NCBI GenBank assembly: GCA_964385465.1 | Contig: CAYLPJ010000012.1 | Coordinates: 55,894 to 119,893, forward strand | Direction: 5' to 3' | Source of the DNA: CAYLPJ01 sp964385465 | Lineage (GTDB): Bacteria > Planctomycetota > Phycisphaerae > SM23-33 | Length of the DNA stretch: 64,000 nucleotides | Part shown: in pieces, positions 49,875-57,971 of the stretch | Layout: every line of letters starts with the position of its first letter | Numbering within the stretch: position 1 is the stretch's first letter | Program-made: the position numbers and the translations under genes | The notes under the pieces: generated by a model | Seen by the model: only the letters and a program-made list of their open reading frames with translations | Databases searched by the model: none | What the model was told of the DNA's origin: nothing

Positions 49875-52061
49875 TCAGCCCCGCTTGGTGAAGAACGGGC
49901 CCTTGGGCTTCTTGGGGCGGTTGGTGCGCGGGGCCTTGCCGGGGACCTTGACGGTGGTCGTGGTCAGGGCGGCTTCGGCCTCCTTGGCCGCGATGTGCCG
50001 GCGGATGATGAACTGCTCGGCGACGCCGGCGAAGGTGCTGGTCATGATGTAGAGCGTCAGCCCGCTGGCGGCGTTGTAGAAGATCAGCAGCATCATCACG
50101 GGCATCATGAACATCATGAGCTTCTTCTGGGTCTGCTGCTCGGGCGAGGCCGTCGCGCCGGCCTGGGACATCTGCGGGTTGAGCTTGGTCTGGAGGAACA
50201 TCGCGACGGTCAGCAGGATCGGCAGGAGGTTGAAGCTTCGGACCGGGCCGACCATCCCGCCGACGATGGGCAGCATCAGGGGGGTGGACCAGGAGACCAG
50301 CGCGTCCGGGCCGGCGAGGTTGGTGATCCACACGGGCAGGAACCGCGCGTGGCGCAGCTCGACGGCGGCGTTGAGGGAGCTCCACAGCGAGATCCAGATC
50401 GGCATCTGGAGCAGCATGGGCAGGCAGCCGAGCAGCGGCGTGGCGCCCTGCTGCTTGTAGAGGCGCATCGTCTCGCGCTGGAGCGTCTCCTTGTCGTCGG
50501 CGTACTTCTTCTTGATCTTCTCCATCTCGGGTGCGAGCTTCTGCATCTTCATCATGCTGACCTGGCTCTTCTTGGTCAGCGGGTGCAGCACGAGGCGGAC
50601 GAGGACGACGAGGATCATGATCGCCACGCCGTAGTTGCCGAACGTCAGCCACTTGCTGATGCCCTGGAGCAGCCACATCATCCCCAGCGTCAGGGCGTTC
50701 CAGCTACAGAAGCAGCTCCGGAAGTTGATGGTGCCCAGGTAGTTCAGCCGCTCGTACAGCGCGCGGTGGCGGGGGGTCGAGGCGTCCGAGAGCATGTCCC
50801 GCTTCTTCGGCCCGGCGAAGATGCTGAACCGCATCGTCTTGCCCGACGTGCCGGGCAGCAGGCTCAGCGCCGGGGCGTGGGCGAACCGCTCCTCGTCCGG
50901 GCGCGTCCCGCCGATCCGCATCGCCGGGAGGAACGTGTTGCTCGTGGCCGACTCCGGCGCGGCGGTGTAGTAGTACTCGGTCAGCCAGGCCGCGGGGGCC
51001 TTGCGCTGCTCGGTCATGGGGCGCAGGTACACCATCGAGCCGAAGAATTTGTTGTTGTGCCCGATCCACACCGCCGGCGAGGGCGCGTCGCTTCGCCCGA
51101 CGGAGACCGGGCGCTTGGGGGCCTTGTCCTCCTGGATCTCCGCGTGGGCCCGTTGGAGGACCTGGACGTTCTCGCTCTGGGGATCCTCGATCTTCCCGTA
51201 GGCCACGAACCGGTCGTCCTGGACGCGGTGCAGCTCTTCCAGCGGCACGCCGATGGGGCCGACCTGGTCGATGAAAACCTTCATCGGCACCTTCGAGAGG
51301 TTCCGCGCCGACAGCGCCATCTCCAGCGAGAAATCGTCCTTGCCGACGGTGTAGGTCTTCTCCAGCCGCAGGGCGGGGGCGTAGTCGGCCTCCGTGCCGG
51401 CCCGCCCGCCGTTCCGGTCCCGGTAGAGCGTGGCGACCAGGCGGATCTCCCGCCCTTCCGCCGGCTGCGTGACCGCCCGCTCGCCGTCGAACCGCCACAG
51501 CAGGCGGTCGAGGTAGATCGTCGACGACTCGGGCGCCCCGGCGACGGCTACGGTGATGCTCCGCGTGGCGTACGGGCGGCGCCTGCCGACGGGGTTCAGC
51601 AGGCTGTAGTGACCCTTGTACTTGCCGGGGTTCGCCCGAACGCGGGCCATGTACTCCGCGTGGTCGCCCCCGAGGCTGTCGAACAGCAGCTTGTCCTCGT
51701 CGGTGGCGAAGTGCTCCGAGAGCTTCAGCGTGTGCACCGCCGCGCCGGCACGGACGACCTCGACCTGCATGGCGTAGCCGCTGGCGGGGTCGAGCGAGCC
51801 GAGGACGAACGCGTCCTTCTGGCCGAGCCCGGCGGTGTCGTAGGTCCACTCGCTGCGGGCGGGCCTGGCGGGGGGCGCAGCGGGAGTGGCCGGTGGCGGG
51901 GCGGGCTCGGCCGCCGGCGCGGCCGCCGGCGCGGTGGCCGGCGGGGTGTCGGCCGGGGCGCGCTGCTGGGCGGCGAGGTAGCTTACGAAACCCATCCCTG
52001 CGGGGACCGCGGCGATCAGCGCCAGCAGCACCCAGCCCATTCGTCGTCTGCCTGCCGGCAT
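49875..52061 (-). CDS. yidC: Membrane protein insertase YidC
   Basis: 728 residues. Helix 1 (GWVLLALIAAVPAGMGFVSYL), an Ala/Pro-rich spacer, a large periplasmic beta-supersandwich (about 70-430) and the conserved five-helix core: GNYGVAIMILVVLVRLVLHPLTKKSQVSMMKMQKLAPEM, then the YKQQGATPLLGCLPMLLQMPIW signature and MMFMMPVMMLLIFYNAASGLTLY. The conserved Arg of the hydrophilic groove is in VRLVLHPL. YidC inserts and folds inner-membrane proteins with or without SecYEG. It is larger than E. coli YidC (548 residues) because of the periplasmic domain and linker. A basic C-terminal tail (RTNRPKKPKGPFFTKRG) could bind ribosomes. The start is 3 nt behind the phosphoesterase stop. Confidence 0.95.
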   Translation of the reverse strand: MPAGRRRMGWVLLALIAAVPAGMGFVSYLAAQQRAPADTPPATAPAAAPAAEPAPPPATPAAPPARPARSEWTYDTAGLGQKDAFVLGSLDPASGYAMQVEVVRAGAAVHTLKLSEHFATDEDKLLFDSLGGDHAEYMARVRANPGKYKGHYSLLNPVGRRRPYATRSITVAVAGAPESSTIYLDRLLWRFDGERAVTQPAEGREIRLVATLYRDRNGGRAGTEADYAPALRLEKTYTVGKDDFSLEMALSARNLSKVPMKVFIDQVGPIGVPLEELHRVQDDRFVAYGKIEDPQSENVQVLQRAHAEIQEDKAPKRPVSVGRSDAPSPAVWIGHNNKFFGSMVYLRPMTEQRKAPAAWLTEYYYTAAPESATSNTFLPAMRIGGTRPDEERFAHAPALSLLPGTSGKTMRFSIFAGPKKRDMLSDASTPRHRALYERLNYLGTINFRSCFCSWNALTLGMMWLLQGISKWLTFGNYGVAIMILVVLVRLVLHPLTKKSQVSMMKMQKLAPEMEKIKKKYADDKETLQRETMRLYKQQGATPLLGCLPMLLQMPIWISLWSSLNAAVELRHARFLPVWITNLAGPDALVSWSTPLMLPIVGGMVGPVRSFNLLPILLTVAMFLQTKLNPQMSQAGATASPEQQTQKKLMMFMMPVMMLLIFYNAASGLTLYIMTSTFAGVAEQFIIRRHIAAKEAEAALTTTTVKVPGKAPRTNRPKKPKGPFFTKRG

Positions 52062-52064
52062 CTG

Positions 52065-52838
52065 TCAGCGTCCTTCCAGCAGTCGCTGGCCGAGATAGCT
52101 GTCGAGCTCCCCGACGGCCTGGACTTTCTTGACCGTGTCCTCGACGGCGTAGGGGACGCGGACGAACCGCACGAGCCCGGGCTCGACGAGCACGTAGCTG
52201 GCGCGGCAGTCGCGGTCGCGGGGCTGGCCCACGGAGCCGACGTTGACGATGGCCTTGCGTTCGGGGTTGACCTCGAAGACGTCCTCGAGCTCGTCGGGGC
52301 TGTAGAAGTCCGGCGGGTCGATGAACACGCCGGGCACGTGCGTATGACCGACGAAGCACATGTGCCCCACACGCTCCAAGGCGTTCTGCACCTTGTTGGG
52401 GGCGTTGTACACGTCGTCGGGAAAGATGTACTCGTTGATCGGGCGGCGCGGGCTGCCGTGGACGAACATCAGCTCGCCCATGCCCAGCGGCTCGCCGGAG
52501 CAGGCGTGCTTGACCGGCAGGCGGCCGAGGAAGTCCCACCGGGCGTTGCGGAGGGTCGGGTCTTCCTCGCTATCGAGGTCCGCGCGCGTCCAGAAGGAGG
52601 CGGTCTCGGCCGACATGTTGAACTGGTTGGGCTCGAACATGACGGCGTAGTCGTGGTTGCCCATGAGGGTGACGTCGGCGGCCTCGGCGACGAGGTCCAC
52701 GCAGGGGCGCGGCTCGGGCCCGTAGCCGACGACGTCGCCGAGACAGACGGTCTGCCGCACGCCGCGCCCGGAGATGTCCTCCAGCACGGCCCGCAGGGCC
52801 TCGGTATTGCTGTGGATGTCGCTGATGATCGCCAACAT
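52065..52838 (-). CDS. YfcE/MJ0936-like metallophosphoesterase
   Basis: 257 residues of the calcineurin-like phosphoesterase fold with all five motifs: SDIHSN (D7, H9), GDVVGYGPEP, GNHDY, HGSPRRP and GHTHVPG. These bind two metal ions and cleave phosphomono- or diesters. The bacterial proteins with the GDVVGYGP form are related to YfcE/ApaH-like enzymes; the physiological substrate is unknown. It has a strong promoter and is directly followed, after 3 nt, by yidC, forming a two-gene operon. No signal peptide. Confidence 0.88.
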   Translation of the reverse strand: MLAIISDIHSNTEALRAVLEDISGRGVRQTVCLGDVVGYGPEPRPCVDLVAEAADVTLMGNHDYAVMFEPNQFNMSAETASFWTRADLDSEEDPTLRNARWDFLGRLPVKHACSGEPLGMGELMFVHGSPRRPINEYIFPDDVYNAPNKVQNALERVGHMCFVGHTHVPGVFIDPPDFYSPDELEDVFEVNPERKAIVNVGSVGQPRDRDCRASYVLVEPGLVRFVRVPYAVEDTVKKVQAVGELDSYLGQRLLEGR

Positions 52839-52868
52839 GCCTTCGCTGCCTTGCTTCGAGAAACGCCC

Positions 52869-52898
52869 ATCCTAGCCCCCCGACCGTCGCGTTGTCAA
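52869..52898 (-). promoter_or_regulatory. Sigma70 promoter of the phosphoesterase-yidC operon
   Basis: Minus strand TTGACA (52893-52898), 18-bp spacer, TAGGAT (52869-52874), leader about 25 nt. Confidence 0.7.
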
Positions 52899-52920
52899 AC
52901 ACCGAGGACCGTCGTATGGG

Positions 52921-52968
52921 AATCCGGTCTTCCGGTCCCACGGTCTTCCGGTCGCCCGGCCTGCGCTC
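52921..52968. repeat. Degenerate 8-bp periodic repeat tract (octamer family, copy 3)
   Basis: Six octamers in perfect phase: AATCCGGT, CTTCCGGT, CCCACGGT, CTTCCGGT, CGCCCGGC, CTGCGCTC. It lies in the divergent gap between the phosphoesterase and tsaB, directly upstream of the TACAAT box (52969-52974) that may serve tsaB. Confidence 0.7.
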
Positions 52969-52984
52969 TACAATCCGGGAAGAC

Positions 52985-53713
52985 ATGGACCGCCCGATCT
53001 CCATCGCGATCGAGACCTCCTGCCGACGCGGCGGCGTGGCCTTCGGTGCCGGCGACAAGCTGCTCGCCACCGACGATTTCGATGCCTCCCTCCGCCACGG
53101 CGCCCAGCTCGTGCGCCGCCTGGACGACCTCCTGGCCGCACGCGACCTCCGCGCCGCCGACCTCGACGAGTGCTACGTCTCCGTCGGGCCCGGCAGCTTC
53201 ACCGGCACGCGGATCGGCGTGACCGTCGCACGCACGCTCGCCCAGGCCGTGCCCGCCCTGCGCTGCCTGGCCGTCAACAGCCCCGCCGCCGTGGCCGAGG
53301 AGGCCCGCGAGACACGCTGGGAGCACCTCGCCGTGGTGCTGGACGCCCGCGAGGGGCTCGTTCATGCCACGCTCTTCGACCGCCGCGACGGGCACCCGGA
53401 GGCCACCGAGGCCCTGCTGGCCTCGCCCGCCGACGTCCTGGCGGCCGCGCCGCGACCGCTGACGCTGCTGGGCGAGGGGCTCGGCTACCATGACCTGTCG
53501 GCCGAGGGTGTCACGATTCCCGAGCCCGACGCCACCGACCGCCCTCCGCACGTTCCGACCGCCCGGGGCGTCTGGCGTCTCGGGCGGCGGCTCGCGGCGG
53601 CGGGGCGGTTCACCCCGGCGGCCGAGCTGCTGCCGGCCTACGCCCGCAAGCCCGAGGCGGTCCGCCTGTGGGAGCGGCGCAAGCAGACCACCAACGCATC
53701 GGCCGGCGATTGA
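52985..53713 (+). CDS. tsaB: tRNA threonylcarbamoyladenosine biosynthesis protein TsaB
   Basis: 242 residues of the ASKHA fold. The opening ISIAIETSCRRGGVAF and the segment DECYVSVGPGSFTGTRIGVTVARTLAQ are diagnostic for TsaB (YeaZ), which pairs with TsaD and TsaE to make the t6A modification on ANN-decoding tRNAs. The metal-binding His pair of TsaD is absent, as expected for TsaB. Start at 52985 with only a weak GGGAAG nearby; a TACAAT box ends 10 nt before it, so the leader may be almost absent. The double-ACT gene starts 26 bp after the stop, probably in the same transcript. TsaD and TsaE are not in the window. Confidence 0.9.
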   Translation: MDRPISIAIETSCRRGGVAFGAGDKLLATDDFDASLRHGAQLVRRLDDLLAARDLRAADLDECYVSVGPGSFTGTRIGVTVARTLAQAVPALRCLAVNSPAAVAEEARETRWEHLAVVLDAREGLVHATLFDRRDGHPEATEALLASPADVLAAAPRPLTLLGEGLGYHDLSAEGVTIPEPDATDRPPHVPTARGVWRLGRRLAAAGRFTPAAELLPAYARKPEAVRLWERRKQTTNASAGD

Positions 53714-53739
53714 CCGGCCCCGAAAGGAAAGGCCCTGCC

Positions 53740-54213
53740 ATGCAGGAACGGACTCAATTCTCGGTGTTTCTCGTCAACAAACCCGGCGTGCTGGCGTCGG
53801 TCACCAACGAGTTGACCAGCGCCCACGTCAACCTCATCGCCCTGACCTTGATGGACTCCATGGAGCACGGCGTCCTGCGGGTGGTCTCGGACAACCCCGA
53901 CCTGACCCGCGAGGTACTCGGCCGCACGCACGACCGCTGGACGGAGACCGACGTGCTCGTGCTGGAGCTGAAGAACGAGCCGGGCGCCTTCGCGGGCGTG
54001 GCGCAGAAGCTCGCCGACGAGCACATCAACATTTCCTACGCCTACGCGACGTCGGGTGCGCCCAAGGGCCGGACGACGGCGGTGTTCAAGGTCGCCGACA
54101 TGAAGAAGGCGCGGAAGGTGCTGGAGTCGATGTTCGCTTCGGACAAGGGGCGCAAGAAGAAGGGCGAGCCCGTCCGCAAGCGCCCCCGCTCGAACCCGGG
54201 CAAGGGGCGGTAG
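53740..54213 (+). CDS. Tandem ACT-domain protein
   Basis: 157 residues; AAAGGAAAGG precedes the ATG. Two ACT domains: residues about 5-68 (FSVFLVNKPGVLASVTNELTSAHVNLIALTLMD) and 70-140 (VLVLELKNEPGAFAGVAQKLADEHINISYAYATSG), each with the Gly-Val/Ala turn that binds an amino acid at the dimer interface. A basic tail (KGRKKKGEPVRKRPRSNPGKGR) follows. Stand-alone double ACT proteins are usually allosteric sensors of amino-acid levels; the ligand and target are unknown. It lies 26 bp behind tsaB. Confidence 0.87.
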   Translation: MQERTQFSVFLVNKPGVLASVTNELTSAHVNLIALTLMDSMEHGVLRVVSDNPDLTREVLGRTHDRWTETDVLVLELKNEPGAFAGVAQKLADEHINISYAYATSGAPKGRTTAVFKVADMKKARKVLESMFASDKGRKKKGEPVRKRPRSNPGKGR

Positions 54214-54268
54214 AGACCGGGGGACCGGAAGACCGGGAGAGCGGCGGCCCGGTATATCGTGGGTCTGG
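54213..54268. repeat. Degenerate 8-bp periodic repeat tract (octamer family, copy 4)
   Basis: Seven octamers starting on the last base of the ACT stop codon: GAGACCGG, GGGACCGG, AAGACCGG, GAGAGCGG, CGGCCCGG, TATATCGT, GGGTCTGG. The clearest member of the family. Confidence 0.75.
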
Positions 54269-54344
54269 CGGGCGGTGGGATGGTGCCGCGGGGTTGCTCC
54301 CGCGTCGGGCGGCGGAGGGGGCGTCGAAGCCTCTTTGCGCCCCG

Positions 54345-54356
54345 CCCCCCCCCCCC
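54345..54356. repeat. Run of 12 cytosines in an intergenic region
   Basis: Homopolymer C12 inside the 197-bp gap between the ACT gene and the convergent DUF547-like gene. It is a likely site of sequencing length error, and of true slippage. No gene crosses it. Confidence 0.7.
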
Positions 54357-54372
54357 GGACGCGAAGCTCCCG

Positions 54373-54404
54373 CGGTATCCGGCAATCGGGCAATCCGGTC
54401 GGTC
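54373..54404. repeat. Degenerate 8-bp periodic repeat tract (octamer family, copy 5)
   Basis: CGGTATCC, GGCAATCG, GGCAATCC, GGTCGGTC in phase, just before the stop of the convergent DUF547-like gene. Confidence 0.6.
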
Positions 54405-54410
54405 CGTCGT

Positions 54411-55229
54411 TCAGTACTTGTCGGCGGTGACCGGCAGGTAGCGCTCGTCGGCGAGGACGGCGCGGTAGCCGATCGCCCGCTGAAGGCGCCGGTGTGGTGA
54501 ACCGTCCAGGTGGGGAAGCAGGGCCGTGACCAACGTCGCCCCCTCCGTGCCGTACGCCCGCTCGTACTGCTCGATCAACCGCTCGCGGAACTGCCACAGC
54601 CTGCGGGGGACCGCGATCTCCTTGTGCCGCACGTCGATCACCAGCCGCATCGGGTCGTCGATGAATTCGGCGAACCGCTCGGCCACGGCGTCGGCGATGG
54701 TGTTGGCGTCGAACGGCTCGGCCGGCAGGCGGGCGTCGTGGGTGGTCACGCCGGGGGCGGCGACGGCGACGCGGAAGTCGTCTTCCCCGGCCAGGATGGC
54801 GTCGAGCTGCGCCAGGGAGATCTGCCGTGCGTCCAGCGGGAAGCGGCGGCGGCGAAGGCTGTCGGCGTGGACCCTCTTCTCGCACCGCTCGACCAGCAGC
54901 AGCTTCATCGCCCAGGCGGCGCGGGCGTTGTACCAGTAGGCCAGCCGGCTGTTGGGGTCGGGCAGCAGCTCCGGCGTGGCCGTCGGGCCGGCGACGGCCA
55001 GCCGGCGGAGCTGGGCGTCCAGCACGTCGGCGTGCTTCTCCAGCATCTCCGCGTTGGCCAGGCCGTTCTTGCGGACCGCCAGCGAAAGCAGTTCGGCCAG
55101 CGGCTCGTAGCGCAGCGGCCGGGGCGGATACGTGGCGTCCAGCGTCACCGGCGGGCAGTCCCGCGTGCAGGCCCACGGCGCCGCCGCGGCCAGCCACAGC
55201 AGCCCGATCTTGCATCCCTGTCGCAACAT
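54411..55229 (-). CDS. DUF547-like secreted protein
   Basis: 272 residues. A signal-like N-terminus (IGLLWLAAAAPWACTRDC) could be a Sec signal or a non-canonical lipoprotein signal. The core segment SRLAYWYNARAAWAMKLLLVERC matches the DUF547 hallmark (R-x-x-YW-N-x-x-N-A-x-x-x-K), and FPLDARQISLAQLDAIL and FDANTIADAVAERFAEFIDD fit the rest of that family, which resembles transglutaminase/cysteine-peptidase folds. The second Asn of the hallmark is Ala here, so catalysis is doubtful. The start at 55229 has no Shine-Dalgarno but a TACAAT box 7 nt upstream. It diverges from the AsmA-like gene across 60 bp. Confidence 0.72.
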   Translation of the reverse strand: MLRQGCKIGLLWLAAAAPWACTRDCPPVTLDATYPPRPLRYEPLAELLSLAVRKNGLANAEMLEKHADVLDAQLRRLAVAGPTATPELLPDPNSRLAYWYNARAAWAMKLLLVERCEKRVHADSLRRRRFPLDARQISLAQLDAILAGEDDFRVAVAAPGVTTHDARLPAEPFDANTIADAVAERFAEFIDDPMRLVIDVRHKEIAVPRRLWQFRERLIEQYERAYGTEGATLVTALLPHLDGSPHRRLQRAIGYRAVLADERYLPVTADKY

Positions 55230-55236
55230 GGAAATG

Positions 55237-55242
55237 ATTGTA
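55237..55242 (-). promoter_or_regulatory. TACAAT box 7 nt before the DUF547-like start (leaderless signature)
   Basis: On the minus strand TACAAT is followed by 7 nt and then the ATG at 55229. No Shine-Dalgarno is present. Confidence 0.5.
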
Positions 55243-55289
55243 GCGACCGCCGACCGCCGGCGACAGACATCCGAGCACCTGGAGAACGC

Positions 55290-56696
55290 ATGGAACCCCG
55301 CCGGAGCCCCTGGCGCCGACGCCTTCGAACGATCCTGCTCGCCCTGGCCGTGCTCTCGGCCGCGTGGGCGGCGGTGCGGTTCTGGATCGCCCCCGCGGTG
55401 ATCCGCCGCGCCCTCGTCGCCGACCTGCCGGAGTATTGGGACGGCGAGCTGGCGATCGACCGGGTCCGCTTCGGGCTCTGCGGGCACGTCCGCCTGGACG
55501 GCGTGGACCTTCGCGGCCCCCGGGGGCGGTCGTGGATGCGGGCCGACACCGTCCATCTGACGCTGAGCGACTGGCCCTCCCTGCACCCGAAGGTCCGCGG
55601 CGTCGAGGCCGACGCCCCGGCGGTCACGGCCCACTGCACCGGCGGCGTCTGTCGGCCGCCGTGGCGCAAGGTGCCCGCCGAACTCTGGCGGGAGTACCTC
55701 GATCTTCACGAGGCCGAGCTCCGCGACGCGACGCTGACCGTCCGCGACGATGCCAACACGGCGGGTACGTGGCACGCGGCACGTTTGCGGTTCCTCCGCG
55801 AGCCGGGCGCCGGGCGCGTGACGGTCTGGACGCCGTGGCACGACGGGCTGGCGGTCGAGGACGTGACCGTCGAGGGCTTCGAGGCCGACGAGCGGACCGT
55901 CGCGGTCGAGCGGCTGACCGGGCGGGCCTGCGGGGGGCGCTTCCTCCTGTCCTTCCGTTCGCGGGTCGGCGCCGACGGCGGGCTGGCCGCCTCGGGGCGC
56001 GTCGCCGGCGTGCGGCTGGACCTGGCCAACGCAAACCTCCCGGTCGCCGGCGCCGGGACCGGGCGGCTGACCGGTGTGGTCACCTTCGAGCTGGACGGCG
56101 TGGCCCCCGACGGCTTCACCGGGCGCGGCATGGCCTTCATCCGCGAGGCCGACCTGCGGAACGTCCCCGCCGCCCGCGGCATCTTCGCCAAGGCCGGCGT
56201 GGGCAGCCCCCAACTGCTCCGCCGCGCGGACGTCGAGGCCGCCTTCGGACTGCGCGGCCTGACCGCGACGGTGGATCACGCCCGGGTCGCCCTGCCCGTC
56301 GGGGCCGTGGACGTCGAGCCCGGGGGCACGCTGAGCCTGTGGGACGGGCGGATGGAGTACGTGGTCGTGGTCGTCCTTTTCGAAAAAGTCCGCGGCCTGC
56401 TCAAGAGCATTCCGCTGGTGGGGATGATGGTGGACCTGACCGAGCGGTTCTCGCGGTTCCACATCGCCGGGCTGTGGCAGGACCCCGACTCGCTGGTCAT
56501 CACGCCGGCGCCGCTGCGGGAGGTCCAGGACGCCAGCCGGACGTTCCTCACCGCCGCCGCACGCGGGCGGGGGGCCCTCGGCGCCGCCGCCCGCCAGAGC
56601 GCCCGCGCCCTGCTGGCCATCGAGGACCCCGACGCCCCGCCCACGCGCCCCGCGACGGCCCGCACCCGACCGGCGACCGCCCCCGCGCTCCGCTGA
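55290..56696 (+). CDS. AsmA-like envelope protein with one membrane helix
   Basis: 468 residues; GGAG lies 5 nt before the ATG. One N-terminal helix (ILLALAVLSAAWAAVRFWIAPAVI) is followed by a long beta-repeat region typical of AsmA/TamB/DUF3971-type proteins: LAIDRVRFGLCGHVRLDGVDLRGPRG, VRGVEADAPAVTAHC, LTGVVTFELDGVAPDGFTGRGMAFIREADL, with a terminal segment (SIPLVGMMVDLTERFSRFHIAG) resembling the C-terminal AsmA region. Such bridge proteins are thought to move phospholipids to the outer membrane. Thr/Ala/Arg/Pro-rich tail. It is divergent from the DUF547-like gene. Confidence 0.75.
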   Translation: MEPRRSPWRRRLRTILLALAVLSAAWAAVRFWIAPAVIRRALVADLPEYWDGELAIDRVRFGLCGHVRLDGVDLRGPRGRSWMRADTVHLTLSDWPSLHPKVRGVEADAPAVTAHCTGGVCRPPWRKVPAELWREYLDLHEAELRDATLTVRDDANTAGTWHAARLRFLREPGAGRVTVWTPWHDGLAVEDVTVEGFEADERTVAVERLTGRACGGRFLLSFRSRVGADGGLAASGRVAGVRLDLANANLPVAGAGTGRLTGVVTFELDGVAPDGFTGRGMAFIREADLRNVPAARGIFAKAGVGSPQLLRRADVEAAFGLRGLTATVDHARVALPVGAVDVEPGGTLSLWDGRMEYVVVVVLFEKVRGLLKSIPLVGMMVDLTERFSRFHIAGLWQDPDSLVITPAPLREVQDASRTFLTAAARGRGALGAAARQSARALLAIEDPDAPPTRPATARTRPATAPALR

Positions 56697-56779
56697 AGCT
56701 CGACCATCCTCCGTGCGATGCCGGCCTCGCCCGGCGTTCGCTCGCCGGGGGCTCCGGTCGCTTCGGGCTCACAGCGGGC

Positions 56780-56808
56780 TTCCGGGGAGGCGCGGGACGT
56801 GGTAGAGT
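56780..56808 (+). promoter_or_regulatory. Putative promoter of the folate operon
   Basis: TTCCGG (56780-56785), 17-bp spacer, TAGAGT (56803-56808); leader about 35 nt before the ATG at 56849. Confidence 0.45.
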
Positions 56809-56848
56809 ATTCCCGACGGATTCGACGGGACTTGCTGCGAGCGCAACC

Positions 56849-57601
56849 ATGACGGCGCGCGAACCATCTCTGGCGGGGCGAACGGCCCTGGTGACCGGCG
56901 CCGCCCGCCGGCTGGGCCGGGCCACCGCCCTGGCCCTGGCAGACAACGGCGCCGACGTGGTGATCCACTACCGCGGCTCTGCCGACGAGGCCGGGGACGT
57001 CGCCGAGCAAGTCCGCCGGATCGGGCGCCGGGCGTGGTGCGTCCAGGCGGACCTCGCCGACCCGGCCGCCGCCGGCGAACTCGTCGGGCGGGCGCGCGAC
57101 GCCGCCGGGACCGTCGACGTGCTGGTCAACAACGCCTCGATCTTCCCCGCCGACACGGTGACGGACTTCACCCCGGCGGCCCTGGACGAGAACGTCCGCG
57201 TCAACGCGCTGGCCCCGCTGCTGCTCTGCCGCGCCTTCGCCGACGGCGGCAACGCCGGGCACGTGGTGAACTTCCTCGACTCCCGCTTCGTGGACTACGA
57301 CCGCGCCCACGCCGCCTACCACCTCAGCAAACGCATGCTGGCCAGCCTGACGCGGATGCTCGCGCTCGAGCTCGCCCCGGCCGTGCAGGTCAACGCCGTG
57401 GCGCCCGGGCTGATCCTCCCGCCCCCGGGCGAGGACGAGTCCTTCCTGGAAGCCAACGCCCACACCAATCCGCTGAACCGCTACGGCTCGCCGGCCGAGA
57501 TCGCCGACGCCGTGCTGCTGCTCGTGCGCACCCGCTTCATCACCGGGCAGGTGATCTTCGTCGACGGCGGGCGGCACATGAAGGGGCGCGTCTATGACTG
57601 A
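56849..57601 (+). CDS. Pteridine-reductase/FolM-like short-chain dehydrogenase
   Basis: 250 residues of the SDR fold. The cofactor loop TGAARRLGRA (16-25) with consecutive Arg is the form found in pteridine reductase PTR1 and FolM, and favours NADPH. NNASIF (94-99) replaces the usual NNAG; the catalytic Tyr and Lys are Y157 and K161 in YHLSKRM; the end FVDGGRHMKG is also typical. FolM reduces dihydromonapterin or dihydrofolate. Its place at the head of a folB-folK-folE operon supports a role in pterin or folate reduction, possibly replacing FolA, which is not in the window. Overlaps folB by 8 bp. Confidence 0.82.
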   Translation: MTAREPSLAGRTALVTGAARRLGRATALALADNGADVVIHYRGSADEAGDVAEQVRRIGRRAWCVQADLADPAAAGELVGRARDAAGTVDVLVNNASIFPADTVTDFTPAALDENVRVNALAPLLLCRAFADGGNAGHVVNFLDSRFVDYDRAHAAYHLSKRMLASLTRMLALELAPAVQVNAVAPGLILPPPGEDESFLEANAHTNPLNRYGSPAEIADAVLLLVRTRFITGQVIFVDGGRHMKGRVYD

Positions 57602-57971
57602 CCTCCGACGGCTGGACCGTATCCACATCCGCGAGCTCCGCGCCCGCTGCATCGTCGGCATCAACCCCGAGGAGCGGGTCAAGGCCCAGGATGTCGTGAT
57701 CGACCTGACGCTCCACGCCGACCTCCGCCGGGCCGGACAGACCGACGACCTCGACGACACCGTCGATTACAAGGCCGTCAAGCAGGCCGTCCTCGAACTC
57801 GTCGAGGCCTCCAGCGACCTGCTCGTCGAACGCCTCGCCCAGCGGATCGCCGACGAGTGTCTCTCCCACGACCGCGTCGAGGCCGTCCGCGTGCTGGTCG
57901 AAAAGCCCGCGGCCCTGCGCTTCGCCCGGACCGTCGGGGTCGAGATCCTCCGTCGAAGGGAGGACGCATGA
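57594..57971 (+). CDS. folB: Dihydroneopterin aldolase FolB
   Basis: 125 residues. Family signatures: RCIVGINPEERVKAQDVVIDLTL at the start (V-G-x-x-x-x-E-R substrate loop), DTVDYKAVKQAVLELV and VRVLVEKPAALRFART with the conserved Lys of EKPxAL. The enzyme cleaves dihydroneopterin to 6-hydroxymethyl-dihydropterin and glycolaldehyde. It overlaps the SDR gene by 8 bp and folK by 4 bp, so the operon is translationally coupled. Confidence 0.92.
   Translation: MTDLRRLDRIHIRELRARCIVGINPEERVKAQDVVIDLTLHADLRRAGQTDDLDDTVDYKAVKQAVLELVEASSDLLVERLAQRIADECLSHDRVEAVRVLVEKPAALRFARTVGVEILRRREDA

Noticed and set aside
48663..53222. Plus-strand open frame of over 1500 codons across the propeller, yidC and phosphoesterase genes
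   Set aside because: It is antisense to yidC and the phosphoesterase, which carry all their motifs; no Shine-Dalgarno and no domain in the long frame.
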